From assembly GCA_947172415.1 (NCBI GenBank), contig OX359196.1:3598501-3662500 (forward strand): a stretch of 64,000 nucleotides of DNA, written 5' to 3'. The notes under the pieces were generated by a model. The model saw only the letters and a list, made by a program, of their open reading frames with translations. It made no database searches and had not been told where the DNA came from. This document shows, piece by piece, positions 24,741 to 36,689 of the stretch. The translations under genes and the position numbers were made by a program. Position 1 is the stretch's first letter. Each line of letters starts with the position of its first letter. Source of the stretch: Chondrosia reniformis. Its lineage: Eukaryota > Porifera > Demospongiae > Chondrillida > Chondrillidae.

Positions 24741-27700
24741 TCCCTATATAAGATATAAATATATACAACATATATAAGATGAATATTTTTTCTATTTTTC
24801 ATGTGACTCAGCCTGGTATCGAACCAGGGAATCCTTGTACCCTGTATCCAGATGATGTCAACCGTAACGTAACACCATCGGTCACGTGAGTAACCCAATA
24901 TTTGTAGTAAATGAAGTCCTATTTATATATCACACACTTTTGACTTTCGATATATATGCAAAATATATGATATAAAATATTCAAATAAGATATAAACTAT
25001 ATATATATTCGATATGAGATATATAGAACATATATAAGATGTACTTTTTTTCTTTTCTTAGGAGTCCCAGCCTGTTATGGAACCAGGTCATCCTCGTAAG
25101 CTGTAATCAGATGATGTCAACAGTAACACCATCAGTCACGTGGGTCACCCAATATATGATGTAAATGAAGTCCTATTTATATATCACACACTTTTGACCA
25201 GACATATATATGTTATATGCAAGATATATAATATATATAAAAGATATATTCTATATATATATAAGATATAAGATATATAAAACATATGTCAGATGTATAC
25301 GTTTTTCTTTTTTAGGTGACCCAGCCTGTTATGGAACCAGGGCATCCAAGTGCCCTATATCCAGATGATGTCAACCGTTACACCATTGATCATGTGGTTC
25401 ACCCAATATATGATGTAAATGAAGTCCTATTTATATATCACACACTTTTGACCTTATATATATATATGTAATATATAAGATATATAATATACATATAAGA
25501 TATATACTATACATATATAAGATATGAGATATATAGAACATATATAAGATGTATACTTTTTTCTTTTTTCAGGTGACCCAGCCGGGTTTCAAACCAGGGC
25601 ATCCTTGTACCCTGTATCCAGATGATGTCATACGTAACACCATCAGTCACGTGGGTCTCCCAATATATGTTGTAAATGAAGTCCTATTTATATATCACAC
25701 ACTTTTGACCAGACATATATATGTTATATATAAGATATATAATATACATAAAAGATATATTCTATATAAATATAAGATATAAGATATATAGAACATATGT
25801 CAGATGTATACGTTTTTCTTTTTTAGGTGACCCAGCCTGTTATGGAACCAGGGCATCCAAGTGCCCTATATCCAGATGATGTCAACCGTTACACCATTGA
25901 TCATGTGGTTCACCCAATATATGATGTAAATGAAGTCCTATTTATACATCACACACTTTTGACTTTATAATTTATAAGATATATAATATACAAATAGGAT
26001 ATATACTATATATATTTAAGATATAAATATATAGAACATATATAATATGAATATTTTTTCTATTTTTCAGGTGACTCAGCCTGGTATTGAACCAGGGAAT
26101 CCTTGTACCCTGTATCCAGATGATGTCAACCGTAACGTAACACCATCGGTCACGTGAGTAACCCAATATTTGTAGTAAATGAAGTCTTATTTATATGACA
26201 CACACTTTTGACTTTCGATATATATGCAAAATATATGATATAAAATATTCAAATAAGATATAAACTATATATATATTAGATATGAGATATATAGAACATA
26301 TATAAGATGTACTTTTTTCTTTTCTTAGGAGTCCCAGCCTGTTATGGAACCAGGTCATCCTCATAAGCTGTAACCAGATGATGCCAACCGTAACACCATC
26401 AGTCACATCGGTCACCCAATATATGATGTATATGAAGTCCTATTTATATATCACACACGTTTGACCTTATATATATATATGTAATATATAAGATATATAA
26501 TATACATATAAGATATATACTATACATATATAAGATATAAGATATATAGAACATATAAAAGATGTATACTTTTTTCTTTTTTCAGGTGACCCAGCCGGGT
26601 TTCGAACCAGGGCATCCTTGTACCCTGTATCCAGATGATGTCATACGTAACACCATCAGTCAAGTGGGTCTCCCAATATATGTTGTAAATGAAGTCCTAT
26701 TTATATATCACACACTTTTGACCTTATATATATATGTAATATATAAGATATATAATATATATAAAAGATATATTCTATATATATATAAGATATAAGATAT
26801 ATAGAACATATGTCAGATGTATACGTTTTTTCTTTTTTAGGTGACCCAGGCTGGTATCGAACCAGGGCATCCTCGTAACCTGTATCCAAATGATGTTATC
26901 CATAAGATCATCGGTAACCTGAGTCACCCAGTACATGATGTAATTGAAGTCCTATTTATATAATACACACTTTTTAACCTACATATATATGTAATATATA
27001 AAATATATAATATACAAATAATATATATATAATACATAAGACATATAATACATACACAAGATTTATACTTTTTTCTTTTTTCAAATCACCCAGTCTTGTA
27101 TCGAACCAGGGTATCCTCGTACCCTGTATCAAGATGATGTCATCCGTAACCCCATCGCTCACGTGGGTCTCCCAATATATGTTGTAAATGAAGTCCTACT
27201 TATATATCACACACTTTTGACCTTACATATATATGTTATATATAAAATATTAATATACATATAAGATATATACTAAATATATATAAGATATAATCTATAT
27301 AGAACATATATAGGATGATTACTTTTTTTATTCAGGTGACCCAGCCTGGTATCGACCCAGGGCATCCTCGTACCCTGTATCAAGATGATATCATCCGTAA
27401 CACCATCGGTGACGCGGCTCTCCCAATATATGTTGTTAATGAAGTCCTATTTATATATCACACACTTTTGACCTTACATATATATGTTATATATAAGTTA
27501 TAAAATATACATATAAGATATATTATATATATATAAGATAAAATATATATAGAACATATATCAGATGAATACTTTTTTGTTTTTCAGGTGACCCAGTCTG
27601 GTATCGAACCAGGGCATCCTCGTACCCTGTTTCCAGATGATGTCATCTGTGACACCATCGGTAACGTGGTTCACCCAATATATGTTGTAAATGAAGTCCT

Positions 27701-30700
27701 ATCTATATATCACAAACTTTTGACCTTACATAGATATATTATCTATAAGGTGTTTCATATACATATAAAATATATACTAAGATATAAGATATATAGAACA
27801 TAGATAGGATGTAAACTTTTTTCTTTTTCCAGGTGACCCAGCCTGGTATCGAACCAGGGCATCCTCGTACCTTGTATCCAGATGATGTCATCCGTAAGAT
27901 CATCGGTCACCTGAGTCACCCAATATATGATGTAAATGAAGTCCTATTTATATAACACACACTATTGACCTTCCATATATATGCAATATATAAGATATAT
28001 AATATTCAAATAAGGTATATACTATATGTATATAAGATATAAGATATATAGAACATATATAGGATGTTATTCAGGTGACCCAGCCTGGTAATGACCCAGG
28101 GCATCCTCGTACCCTGTATCAAGATGATATCATCCGTAACATCATCGGTGACGCGGCTCTCCCAATATATGTTGTTAATGAAGTCCTATTTATATATCAC
28201 ACACTTTTGACCTTACATATATATGTTATATATAAGTTATAAAATATACATATAAGATATATTATATATATATAAGATAAAATATATATAGAACATATAT
28301 CAGATGAATACTTTTTTGTTTTTCAGGTGACCCAGTCTGGTATCGAACCAGGGCATCCTCGTACCCTGTTTCCAGATGATGTCATCCGTGACACCATCGG
28401 TAACGTGGGTCTCCCAATATATGTTGTAAATGAAGTCCTATTTATATATCACACACTTTTGAACCTACATATGTATATAATATATAAGTTATATAATATA
28501 CATATAAGATATATACTATATATATATAAGATATATAAGATGTATATTTTTTCTTTTTTCAGGTGACCCTGCCTGAAATCAAACCAAGGCATTCTCGTAC
28601 CCTGTATCGAGATGATGTCATCCGTAACCCCATCGGTCACTTGGTTCACCCAATATATGATGTAAATGAAGTCCTATTTATATAACACACACTATTGACC
28701 TTCCATATATATGCAATATATAAGATATATACTATTCAAATAAGGTATATACTATATGTATATAAGATATAAGATATATAGAACATATATAGGATGTTAT
28801 TCAGGTGACCCAGCCTGGTATCGACCCAGGGCATCCTCGTACCCTGTATCAAGATGATATCATCCGTAACACCATCGGTGACGCGGCTCTCCCAATATAT
28901 GTTGTTAATGAAGTCCTATTTATATATCACACACTTTTGACCTTACATATATATGTTATATATAAGTTATAAAATATACATATAAGATATATTATATATA
29001 TATAAGATAAAATATATATAGAACATATATCAGATGAATACTTTTTTGTTTTTCAGGTGACCCAGTCTGGTATCGAACCAGGGCATCCTCGTACCCTGTT
29101 TCCAGATGATGTCATCTGTGACACCATCGGTAACGTGGTTCACCCAATATATGTTGTAAATGAAGTCCTATCTATATATCACAAACTTTTGACCTTACAT
29201 AGATATATTATCTATAAGGTGTTTCATATACATATAAAATATATACTAAGATATAAGATATATAGAACATAGATAGGATGTAAACTTTTTTCTTTTTCCA
29301 GGTGACCCAGCCTGGTATCGAACCAGGGCATCCTCGTACCTTGTATCCAGATGATGTCATCCGTAAGATCATCGGTCACCTGAGTCACCCAATATATGAT
29401 GTAAATGAAGTCCTATTTATATAACACACACTATTGACCTTCCATATATATGCAATATATAAGATATATAATATTCAAATAAGGTATATACTATATGTAT
29501 ATAAGATATAAGATATATAGAACATATATAGGATGTTATTCAGGTGACCCAGCCTGGTAATGACCCAGGGCATCCTCGTACCCTGTATCAAGATGATATC
29601 ATCCGTAACATCATCGGTGACGCGGCTCTCCCAATATATGTTGTTAATGAAGTCCTATTTATATATCACACACTTTTGACCTTACATATATATGTTATAT
29701 ATAAGTTATAAAATATACATATAAGATATATTATATATATATAAGATAAAATATATATAGAACATATATCAGATGAATACTTTTTTGTTTTTCAGGTGAC
29801 CCAGTCTGGTATCGAACCAGGGCATCCTCGTACCCTGTTTCCAGATGATGTCATCCGTGACACCATCGGTAACGTGGGTCTCCCAATATATGTTGTAAAT
29901 GAAGTCCTATTTATATACCACACACTTTTGAACCTACATATGTATATAATATATAAGTTATATAATATACATATAAGATATATACTATATATATATAAGA
30001 TATATAAGATGTATATTTTTTCTTTTTTCAGGTGACCCTGCCTGAAATCAAACCAAGGCATTCTCGTACCCTGTATCGAGATGATGTCATCCGTAACCCC
30101 ATCGGTCACTTGGTTCACCCAATATATGATGTAAATGAAGTCCTATTTATATAACACACACTATTGACCTTCCATATATATGCAATATATAAGATATATA
30201 CTATTCAAATAAGGTATATACTATATGTATATAAGATATAAGATATATAGAACATATATAGGATGTTATTCAGGTGACCCAGCCTGGTATCGACCCAGGG
30301 CATCCTCGTACCCTGTATCAAGATGATATCATCCGTAACACCATCGGTGACGCGGCTCTCCCAATATATGTTGTTAATGAAGTCCTATTTATATATCACA
30401 CACTTTTGACCTTACATATATATGTTATATATAAGTTATAAAATATACATATAAGATATATTATATATATATAAGATAAAATATATATAGAACATATATC
30501 AGATGAATACTTTTTTTATTTTTCAGGTGACCCAGTCTGGTATCGAACCAGGGCATCCTCTACCCTGTTTCCAGATGATGTCATCCGTGACACCATCGGT
30601 AACGTGGGTCTCCCAATATATGTTGTAAATGAAGTCCTATTTATATATAACACACTTTTGAACCTACATATGTATATAATATATAAGTTATATAATATAC

Positions 30701-31762
30701 ATATAAGATATATAAGATGTATATTTTTTCTTTTTTCAGGTGACCCTGCCTGAAATCAAACCAAGACATCCTCGTACCCTGTATTGAGATGATGTCATCC
30801 GTAACCCCATCGGTCACGTGGTTCACCAAATATATGTTGTAAATGAAGTCCTATCTATATATCACAAACTTTTGACCTTACATAGATATATTATCTATAA
30901 GGTATTTCATATACATATAAGATATATACTAAGATATAAGATATATAGAACATAGATAGGATGTAAACTTTTTTCTTTTTCCAGGTAACCCAGCCTGGTA
31001 TCGAACCAGGGCATCCACGTACCTTGTATCTAGATGATGTCATCCATAAGATCATCGGTCACCTGAGTCACCCAATATATGATGTAAATGAAGTCCTATT
31101 TATATAACACACACTATTGACCTTCCATATATATGCAATATATAAGATATATAATATTCAAATAAGGTATATACTATATGTATATAAGATATAAGATATA
31201 TAGAACGTATATAAGATGTACATTTTTTCTTTTTTCAGGTGTCCCTGCCTGGTATTGAACCAGGGCATACTCGTACGCTGCATCCAAATGATGGCAACCG
31301 TAACCCCATCAGTCACGTGGGTCACCCAATATATGATGTAATTGAAGTCCTATTTATATATCACACACTTTTGAACTGACTTATATATGTAATATATAAG
31401 ATATATAAAATACATATAAGATATATACTATATATATATAAGATATAAAATTTATAGAACATATATAAGATGTATATTTTTTACGTGACCCTGCCTGGAA
31501 TCGAACCAAGACATCCTCGTACCCAAGATGATGTCATACGTAACATCATTGGTCACGTGAGTCACCCAGTACATAATGTAAATGAAGTCCTATTTATATA
31601 ACACACACTTTTAATTTACATATGTATGCAATATATAAGTTAAATAATATACAAATAAGATATATATTATATATAAGATATATAATACATACATAAGATT
31701 TATACCTATTTTTTTCAGGTGACCCAGCCTGGTATCGAGCCAGGGCATCCTCGTACCCTGTA
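24741..31762 (-). repeat. tRNA-like satellite array, block 7, with 1.27-kb and 1.47-kb higher-order repeats
   Basis: About 28 monomers. At the left end, the blocks at about 24797 and 26065 repeat after 1268 bp, and a two-monomer block repeats after 510 bp (25316 and 25826, both with GGGCATCCAAGTGCCC). Further right a six-monomer unit of 1469 bp is duplicated almost exactly (see separate entry). The last monomer is cut at ACCCTGTA by the insert at 31763. Confidence 0.9.
27332..30269 (-). repeat. Tandem duplication of a six-monomer, 1469-bp higher-order unit
   Basis: 27332-28800 recurs as 28801-30269. Variants such as TATCGACCCAGGG (27351, 28820), GTAATGACCC (28088, 29557) and TTTCCAGATGATGTCATC (27629, 29098) keep their order and spacing. 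A third, partial unit follows (30270 to about 31200) with one monomer deleted. This is recent unequal exchange. Confidence 0.88.
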
Positions 31763-31863
31763 CAAGGCAGTCAGACCAGGTCAGGCTTTCGGGCCATTGC
31801 CTGACCACTTTTCGTCCTGGGTAGTCCTTGAGAAATGTCCAAAAATTTGGTAAAACAGATCTT

Positions 31864-32076
31864 CTACCCCCCATGGACTGAACAACCTCGGCGATAGTAG
31901 TATGAGTGATTGGAGCTGAGTTTCTTAGCGTTGAAAGCAGTAAGAGCCTCAATTACTTTGGTGGCGCGAAGAGTAGTACTGTGCCCTCCTGAAAGGCAGG
32001 CTAGCAGCACGTCGAAGTCTCTTCTTGTGCAAAGAGAACGCGCAGCGTCGTAGTTGTCCGGAAATACCCCACGCAT
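31864..32076 (-). CDS. Unrecognised frame, possible exon
   Basis: Begins MRGVFPDNYDAARSL, then RRDFDVLLACLSGGH and TTLRATKVIEALTAFN, a protein-like sequence. After about residue 55 it probably shifts frame: sequence such as TTIAEVVQSMGGRR, LPNFWTFLKDYPG and RQWPESLTW lies in the neighbouring frame down to about 31770. The end is the edge of the insert. No family was recognised, so the function is unknown. The shared upstream gap with the plus-strand exon suggests a common promoter. Confidence 0.4.
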   Translation of the reverse strand: MRGVFPDNYDAARSLCTRRDFDVLLACLSGGHSTTLRATKVIEALTAFNAKKLSSNHSYYYRRGCSVHGG

Positions 32077-32165
32077 TATGTGTAATCTATTGCATGCATA
32101 CTGTATAAATTACCAAACAACAAAGCCTAAGCGCCCCTGGCTCTACGTGCGAGAAGAGCTGTGAC
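32077..32165. promoter_or_regulatory. Short gap between divergent frames, possible bidirectional promoter
   Basis: 89 bp between the two start codons. It contains ATTGCATGCATACTGTATAAATTACC, split here as a GCATGC palindrome and a TATAAAT word. This is inferred from geometry only. Confidence 0.22.
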
Positions 32166-32340
32166 ATGACAAGCTCATCCTATGAGTATCGTATCGATTT
32201 GGAAACTTTGCCAGACATCAGGGAGCACCCTAACCAGCCAGCTAAATTTAGTTTTCAGAAGCGAGCATTTGGCATGAAGTTGGTCGTTTATCGATCGTTT
32301 CAGCCTCAATGGTTTCAGAAATGGTCTTGGATCCATCCAG
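32166..32340 (+). CDS. First exon of a TTF-type zinc-finger / hAT-related protein (fragment)
   Basis: Starts at ATG 32166 and runs 58 codons to CAG|GTATGT, a strong splice donor at 32341. It contains FSFQKRAFG, then VVYRSFQPQWFQKWSWIH. The pattern F..R.FG....V.RSFQ..WF..W.WlH is the opening of TTF-type zinc-finger proteins related to hAT transposases and ZMYM1-like genes (recognised from memory). The zinc ligands would lie in the next exon, which is absent: satellite resumes 100 bp later. So this is a stranded 5' exon, either host-derived or from a hAT element. Confidence 0.6.
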
Positions 32341-32437
32341 GTATGTTTATTCTCTGAATCTGGGCGTGCGCATGGGGGGCAAAAGTAGAAGGGGATGGTA
32401 TAGGCCTGACAACTCTAAAACTGCTTCCGATGGACCT

Positions 32438-34780
32438 CCTGTATCCAGATGATGTCATCCGTAACACCATCGGTCATGTGGGTCTGCGAATATATGTTGT
32501 AAATGAAGTCCTATTTATATGTCACACACTTTTGACCTTACATGCATATGCAATATATAAGATATATAATATTCAAATAAGATATATACTATATATATAA
32601 GATATAAGATATATAGAACATATTTAAGATGTATATTTGTTATTTTTTCAAGTGTCCCTGCCTGGTATTGAACCAGGGCATCCTCCTACGCTGTCTCCAG
32701 ATGATGTGAACTGTAACACCATCAGTCACGTGGGTCACCCAATATATGTTGTAAATGAAGTCCTATTTATATATCAAACACTTTTGACCTGACATAAATA
32801 TGCATATATATGCAATATATAAGATATACTATATATATATGAGATATAAGATACATAGACCATATATAAGATATATATCTTTTTCTTTTTTCATGTGTCC
32901 CAGCCTGGTTTTGAACCAGGGCATCCTTCTATGCCGTATCCAGATGATGTCATCCGTAACACCATCGGTCACGTGGGTCTCCCAATATATGTTTTAAATG
33001 AAGTCCTATTTATATAACACACACTTTTGACTCTACATTTATATGAAATATATAAGATATATACTGTATATATATAAGATATAACATATATAGAACAAAT
33101 ATAAGATGTATATTTTTTCTTTTTCAGGTGACCCAGCCTGATATCAAACCACGGCATCCTCGTGCCCTTTATCCAGATAATGTCAACCGTAACACCATCG
33201 GTCACGTGGGTCACCCTATATATGATAAAAATGAAGTCCTATTTATATATCACACACTTTTGATCTTACATATATATGCAATATATAAGATTTATACTAT
33301 ATATATATAAGATATAACATATATAGAACCTATATAGGATGAATTTTTTTTTTCAGGTGACCAATCTCCTGGTATCACACTAAGGCATCCTCGTATCCTG
33401 TATCCAGATGATATCATCCGTAACACCATCGGTCACGTAGGTCTCCCAATATATGTTGTAAGTGAAGTCCTATTTATATAACACACACTTTTGACCTTAC
33501 ATATATATATATGCAATATATAAGATATATACTATATATATGTAAGATAGAAGATATATAGAACATATATTACATGTATATTTTTTCTTTTTTCAGGTGA
33601 CCCGGCCTGCTAAAGAAACAGGGCATCCTCGTACTTTGTATCCAGATGATGTCATCCATAAGATCATCAGTCACGTGAGTCACCCAATATATGTAGTAAA
33701 TGGAGTCCTATTTATATGACACACACTTTTGACTCTACATTTATATGAAATATATAAGATATATACTGTATATATATAAGATATAACATATATAGAACAA
33801 ATATAAGATGTATATTTTTTTCTTTTTCAGGTGACCCAGCCTGATATCGAACCACGGCATCCTCGTGCCCTTTATCCAGATAATGTCAACCATCGGTTAC
33901 GTGGGTCACCCTATATATGATAAAATGAAGTCCTATTTATATATCACACACTTTTGATCTTACGTATATATGCAATATATAAGATTTATACTATATATAT
34001 ATAAGATATAACATATATAGAACCTATATAGGATGAATATTTTTTTTTCAGGTGACCCATCCTGGTATCACACCAAGGCATCCTCGTATCCTGTATCCAG
34101 ATGATGTCATCCGTAACACCATCGGTCAAGGGGGTCACCCAATATAATTTTAAATTAAGTCCTATTTATATATCACACACTTTTGACCTTACATATATAT
34201 GCATATATATGCAATATATAGGATATATGATATTCAAATCAGATATATACTATATATATATATATATATATATATAAGATATAAGATATATAGAACATAT
34301 ATAGGATGTTTACTTTTTTTCAGGTGACCCAGCCTGGTATCGAACCTGGGCATCCTCGTACCCTGTATACAGATGATGTTGTCTGTAAGATCTTCGGTCA
34401 CGTGAGTCACTCAATATATGATGTAAATGAAGTCCTATTTATATAACACACACTTTTGACCTTCCATATATATGCAATATATTAGATATATAATATTCAT
34501 ATAAGATATATACTATATATATATATAAGATATAAGATATATAGAACATATATAAGATGTACATTTTTTCTTTTTTCAGGTGACCCAGCCTGGTATTGAA
34601 CCAGGGCATTCTCGAATGCTGGATCCAGATGATGTAAACCGTATCACCAATCGTCCCGTGGGTCTCCCAATATATGTTGTAAATGAAGTCCTATTTATAT
34701 ATCACACACTTTTGACCTTACATATATATGTAATATATAAGATATATAATATACATACAAGACATATACTATATATTTAC
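32438..34780 (-). repeat. tRNA-like satellite array, block 8
   Basis: About nine monomers. Two-monomer repeats are visible: the 33080-33460 segment recurs at 33760-34140 with few changes (GATATCAAACCACGGC / GATATCGAACCACGGC cores). From 34145 rightward this block has a mirror copy ending at 64000. Confidence 0.9.
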
Positions 34781-34927
34781 TAGAGAACAATATAAAGTTT
34801 CTACAAAAATAGTGAAGATGTAGGGATGGCACAAAAGCACAGAAACAAGAAAGGGATGTTACACAGTGAAGCATTAGCTGTATATGCATGAATCATACAA
34901 CACCCTTGCTTGTAGGATTCAGCATAG
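34781..34927 (+). mobile_element. Half of a foldback element, cut at its hairpin tip
   Basis: Matches the first hairpin arm of copy A1 (7301-7447), including the flank CATACAAGACATATACTATA. It stops at GGATTCAGCATAG, just past the turn, where Helitron sequence begins. The second arm and the body are missing. Confidence 0.8.
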
Positions 34928-35366
34928 TTTGCTGCTTCTTTACATTCCTTGGAGGAAGGAACCCGTTGATCTCCTACTACACCACTCTTCAGCAATGGAG
35001 GCTTTCATTGCAAGGGAGGGAGAAATGGTTGTTCTTAATGCAGAGAACCACACTTTTGCAGAGGAGGTGCAGAGGGCTGTTGTACAATTGCAAGCCTGGA
35101 AAGATGATGCTTATCAGGATGCAGTTGCACCTATGACACTCCAAGTTCATCGAGAGGATGCTGCCAAACCTCCTGTAGAGGCTGAGGGTGGATTGATGAA
35201 CCCTGAGAATTTTCCTGAACCTCATTACTTTCAGGATGACACTGAGGGTGCAGGAAATTTATATGAAGGGATTACAAATGATGACGACAATGCCATTGGG
35301 GCAATAATTAGATGCACCCTTCCAGATGAGGTCTTTCGGCAACTAGTTTCAAACCTCAATACATAA
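34926..35366 (+). pseudogene. Helitron Rep-helicase linker fragment
   Basis: Reads IQHSLLLLYIPWRKEPVDLLL near its start. The L.LY.PWR.E..LL block is a hallmark of Helitron proteins just before the helicase. An acidic, low-conservation stretch follows (NFPEPHYFQDDTEG), then NAIGAIIRCTLPDEVF, ending at a TAA. The reading continues in the same frame past that stop as QQRVPFDIVVQYT. The upstream ATG at 34884 lies in foldback-element sequence and is not a real start. Confidence 0.7.
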
Positions 35367-35414
35367 CAACGGGTTCCATTTGACATAGTTGTTCAGTACA
35401 CTTGAGAATTACAT

Positions 35415-35918
35415 ATGTACCAAATGAAGCTACGCCCAAAAGCTCCAGAATCTTTTCATCTGTTTTTGACAGGTGGAGTGCGCACTGGTAAATCACATGT
35501 AATTAGAGCAATTAAAGAGCATTTGGAGCGCTCGGTCTCTAGTGGGCCAGACAAGCATGCATGCATCTTGATGGCACCCACAGGGGTTGCAGCCTTTAAC
35601 GTTGGAGGCCTAACCATCCACAGAGCCCTGAGACTGCAAGTAGAGCATGGCAAGACGGCCCATCAGTTACAACTGCATGCTTTAGCATTGCATGATTTGA
35701 GAAAATTGTGGCAAGGGGTGCACACTCTCATAATTGATGAAATCAGTATGGTTTCATACCAGATATTGAAGTCTGTACACAGCCGTCGGTGTGAAATTTA
35801 TGGAAATGATGAAATATTTGGTGGTTTGAATGTCATAGCTGTGGGAGACTTATACCAGCTGTCGCCTGTGAATGGGAGCCATGTTTTCAGTAAGAAACCT
35901 GGTCGTTCATCAGGCTGA
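35415..35918 (+). pseudogene. PIF1-family helicase of the Helitron, N-terminal ATPase part
   Basis: Walker A is GGVRTGKS (residues 20-27); LMAPTGVAAFNVGG is PIF1 motif Ia; Walker B is LIIDEISMV with DEIS at 108-111; GDLYQLSPV follows as motif III. This enzyme would unwind DNA 5'-3' during rolling-circle transposition. The usual Helitron Walker A is GGAGTGKS; here V-R replaces A-G. After the stop at 35916 the same frame goes on through HLWRDFFKVIEL and LNRVRIGNHT to about 36329, so the protein is interrupted rather than finished. Confidence 0.85.
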
Positions 35919-36329
35919 TTGTCTTCACACCTTTGGAGAGATTTCTTCAAGGTCATTGAATTAGAAGCTAACATGCAGCAGCAAAAAGATGCTACCTTTT
36001 CAGATATCCTTAATCGTGTCAGAATAGGCAACCACACGGTTGAAGATGTTAAAGTTTTGCACACATGATTGCTTTCCAGTGGGTCTGTGGATTTACTGGC
36101 TCCCCCATTTAATACTACCCTCAGATTGTATCCTCGTTCAGTGGATGTAGAAGGATATAATGAAACCCAGATTACATGTTGGGCAAAAGACAATCAACTG
36201 TATAGAATTGATGCAGAACATGCAATTCTACAGAGTTGAGTACAATTCTTTGCCCATGTTAATTACAATGAGGTTCCTGAATGCCTCATTCCACAGGATG
36301 ACAAAGATTGTGCTGCATTACCTCGTCAA

Positions 36330-36689
36330 TTGAAGTTAGCTGTTGGTGCCAGAGTGATGCTTCGCCGTAACATCAACTGTGGTGATGGCCTTGTGAATGG
36401 TGCCAGAGGTATAATTGTGGGATTCAAATGGCCAGGAACAACAAATAATCAGAGAAAACCTGGTGAAATGCCTACAGAGGTGTATGTCAAATTCTCAAAG
36501 GTGACAATTGCCTCTGGTGATCAGGAAGTTGTGCCGATTGCAGCAATTTCAGCATGCTTCTATGGAAAGGAAGGCACACTCTTGCAGAGAACACAGATTC
36601 CTTTGATTCTCTGCTGGGCAGCCACTGTGCATAAAGTGCAAGGTTTGTCACTTGATGCAGCAGTCATGGATCTTGGTAAGGACTTTTGA
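36330..36689 (+). pseudogene. PIF1-family helicase of the Helitron, C-terminal part
   Basis: Contains LAVGARVMLRRNIN, GLVNGARGIIVGF and then LCWAATVHKVQGLSLD (motif V-like). These are the conserved C-terminal blocks of PIF1/RecD2-type helicases. It continues the frame of the ATPase part. A one-base shift near 36680 moves motif VI (EPGMAYVALSRVHTL) into the next frame. Confidence 0.85.

Larger units (their letters stand above)
31763..32437. other. 675-bp gene-fragment insert with two divergent frames
   Basis: Interrupts a satellite core between ...ACCCTGTA and CCTGTATCCAG, so CCTGTA is a likely 6-bp target duplication (31757-31762, 32438-32443). Composition is clearly non-satellite. A minus-strand frame and a plus-strand exon start 89 bp apart, facing away from each other. 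No clear inverted ends were found. It could be the 5' region of a hAT-like gene or a captured pair of host first exons. Confidence 0.6.

Noticed and set aside
2207-34780. CRISPR array
   Set aside because: Repeats are 250 bp with no unique spacers, in a eukaryotic transposon context.
2207-34780. LTR retrotransposon or retrovirus copies
   Set aside because: No long direct terminal repeats, gag, integrase or envelope motifs were seen. The reverse transcriptases present are Penelope-like and LINE types.
2458-34783. Dozens of 60-80 codon frames (MTQPGIEPGHPRTLYPDD... on plus, MTHVTDGVTDDIIWIQ... on minus) as a protein family
   Set aside because: They are translations of the same satellite core in opposite strands. 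The GIEPGH motif is just the T-arm sequence; AT tails give IY-rich tails. Presence on both strands and frequent loss in copies argue against coding.
34781-34927. Treating 34884 as the start codon of the Helitron protein
   Set aside because: That ATG lies in foldback-element sequence also found at 7300 and 57866, so the frame only begins there by fusion.
35403-36239. TGA recoding or an alternative genetic code in the Helitron helicase
   Set aside because: One stop is TAA, two frameshifts are also present, and all stops fit C-to-T decay; other elements in the window show no recoding.
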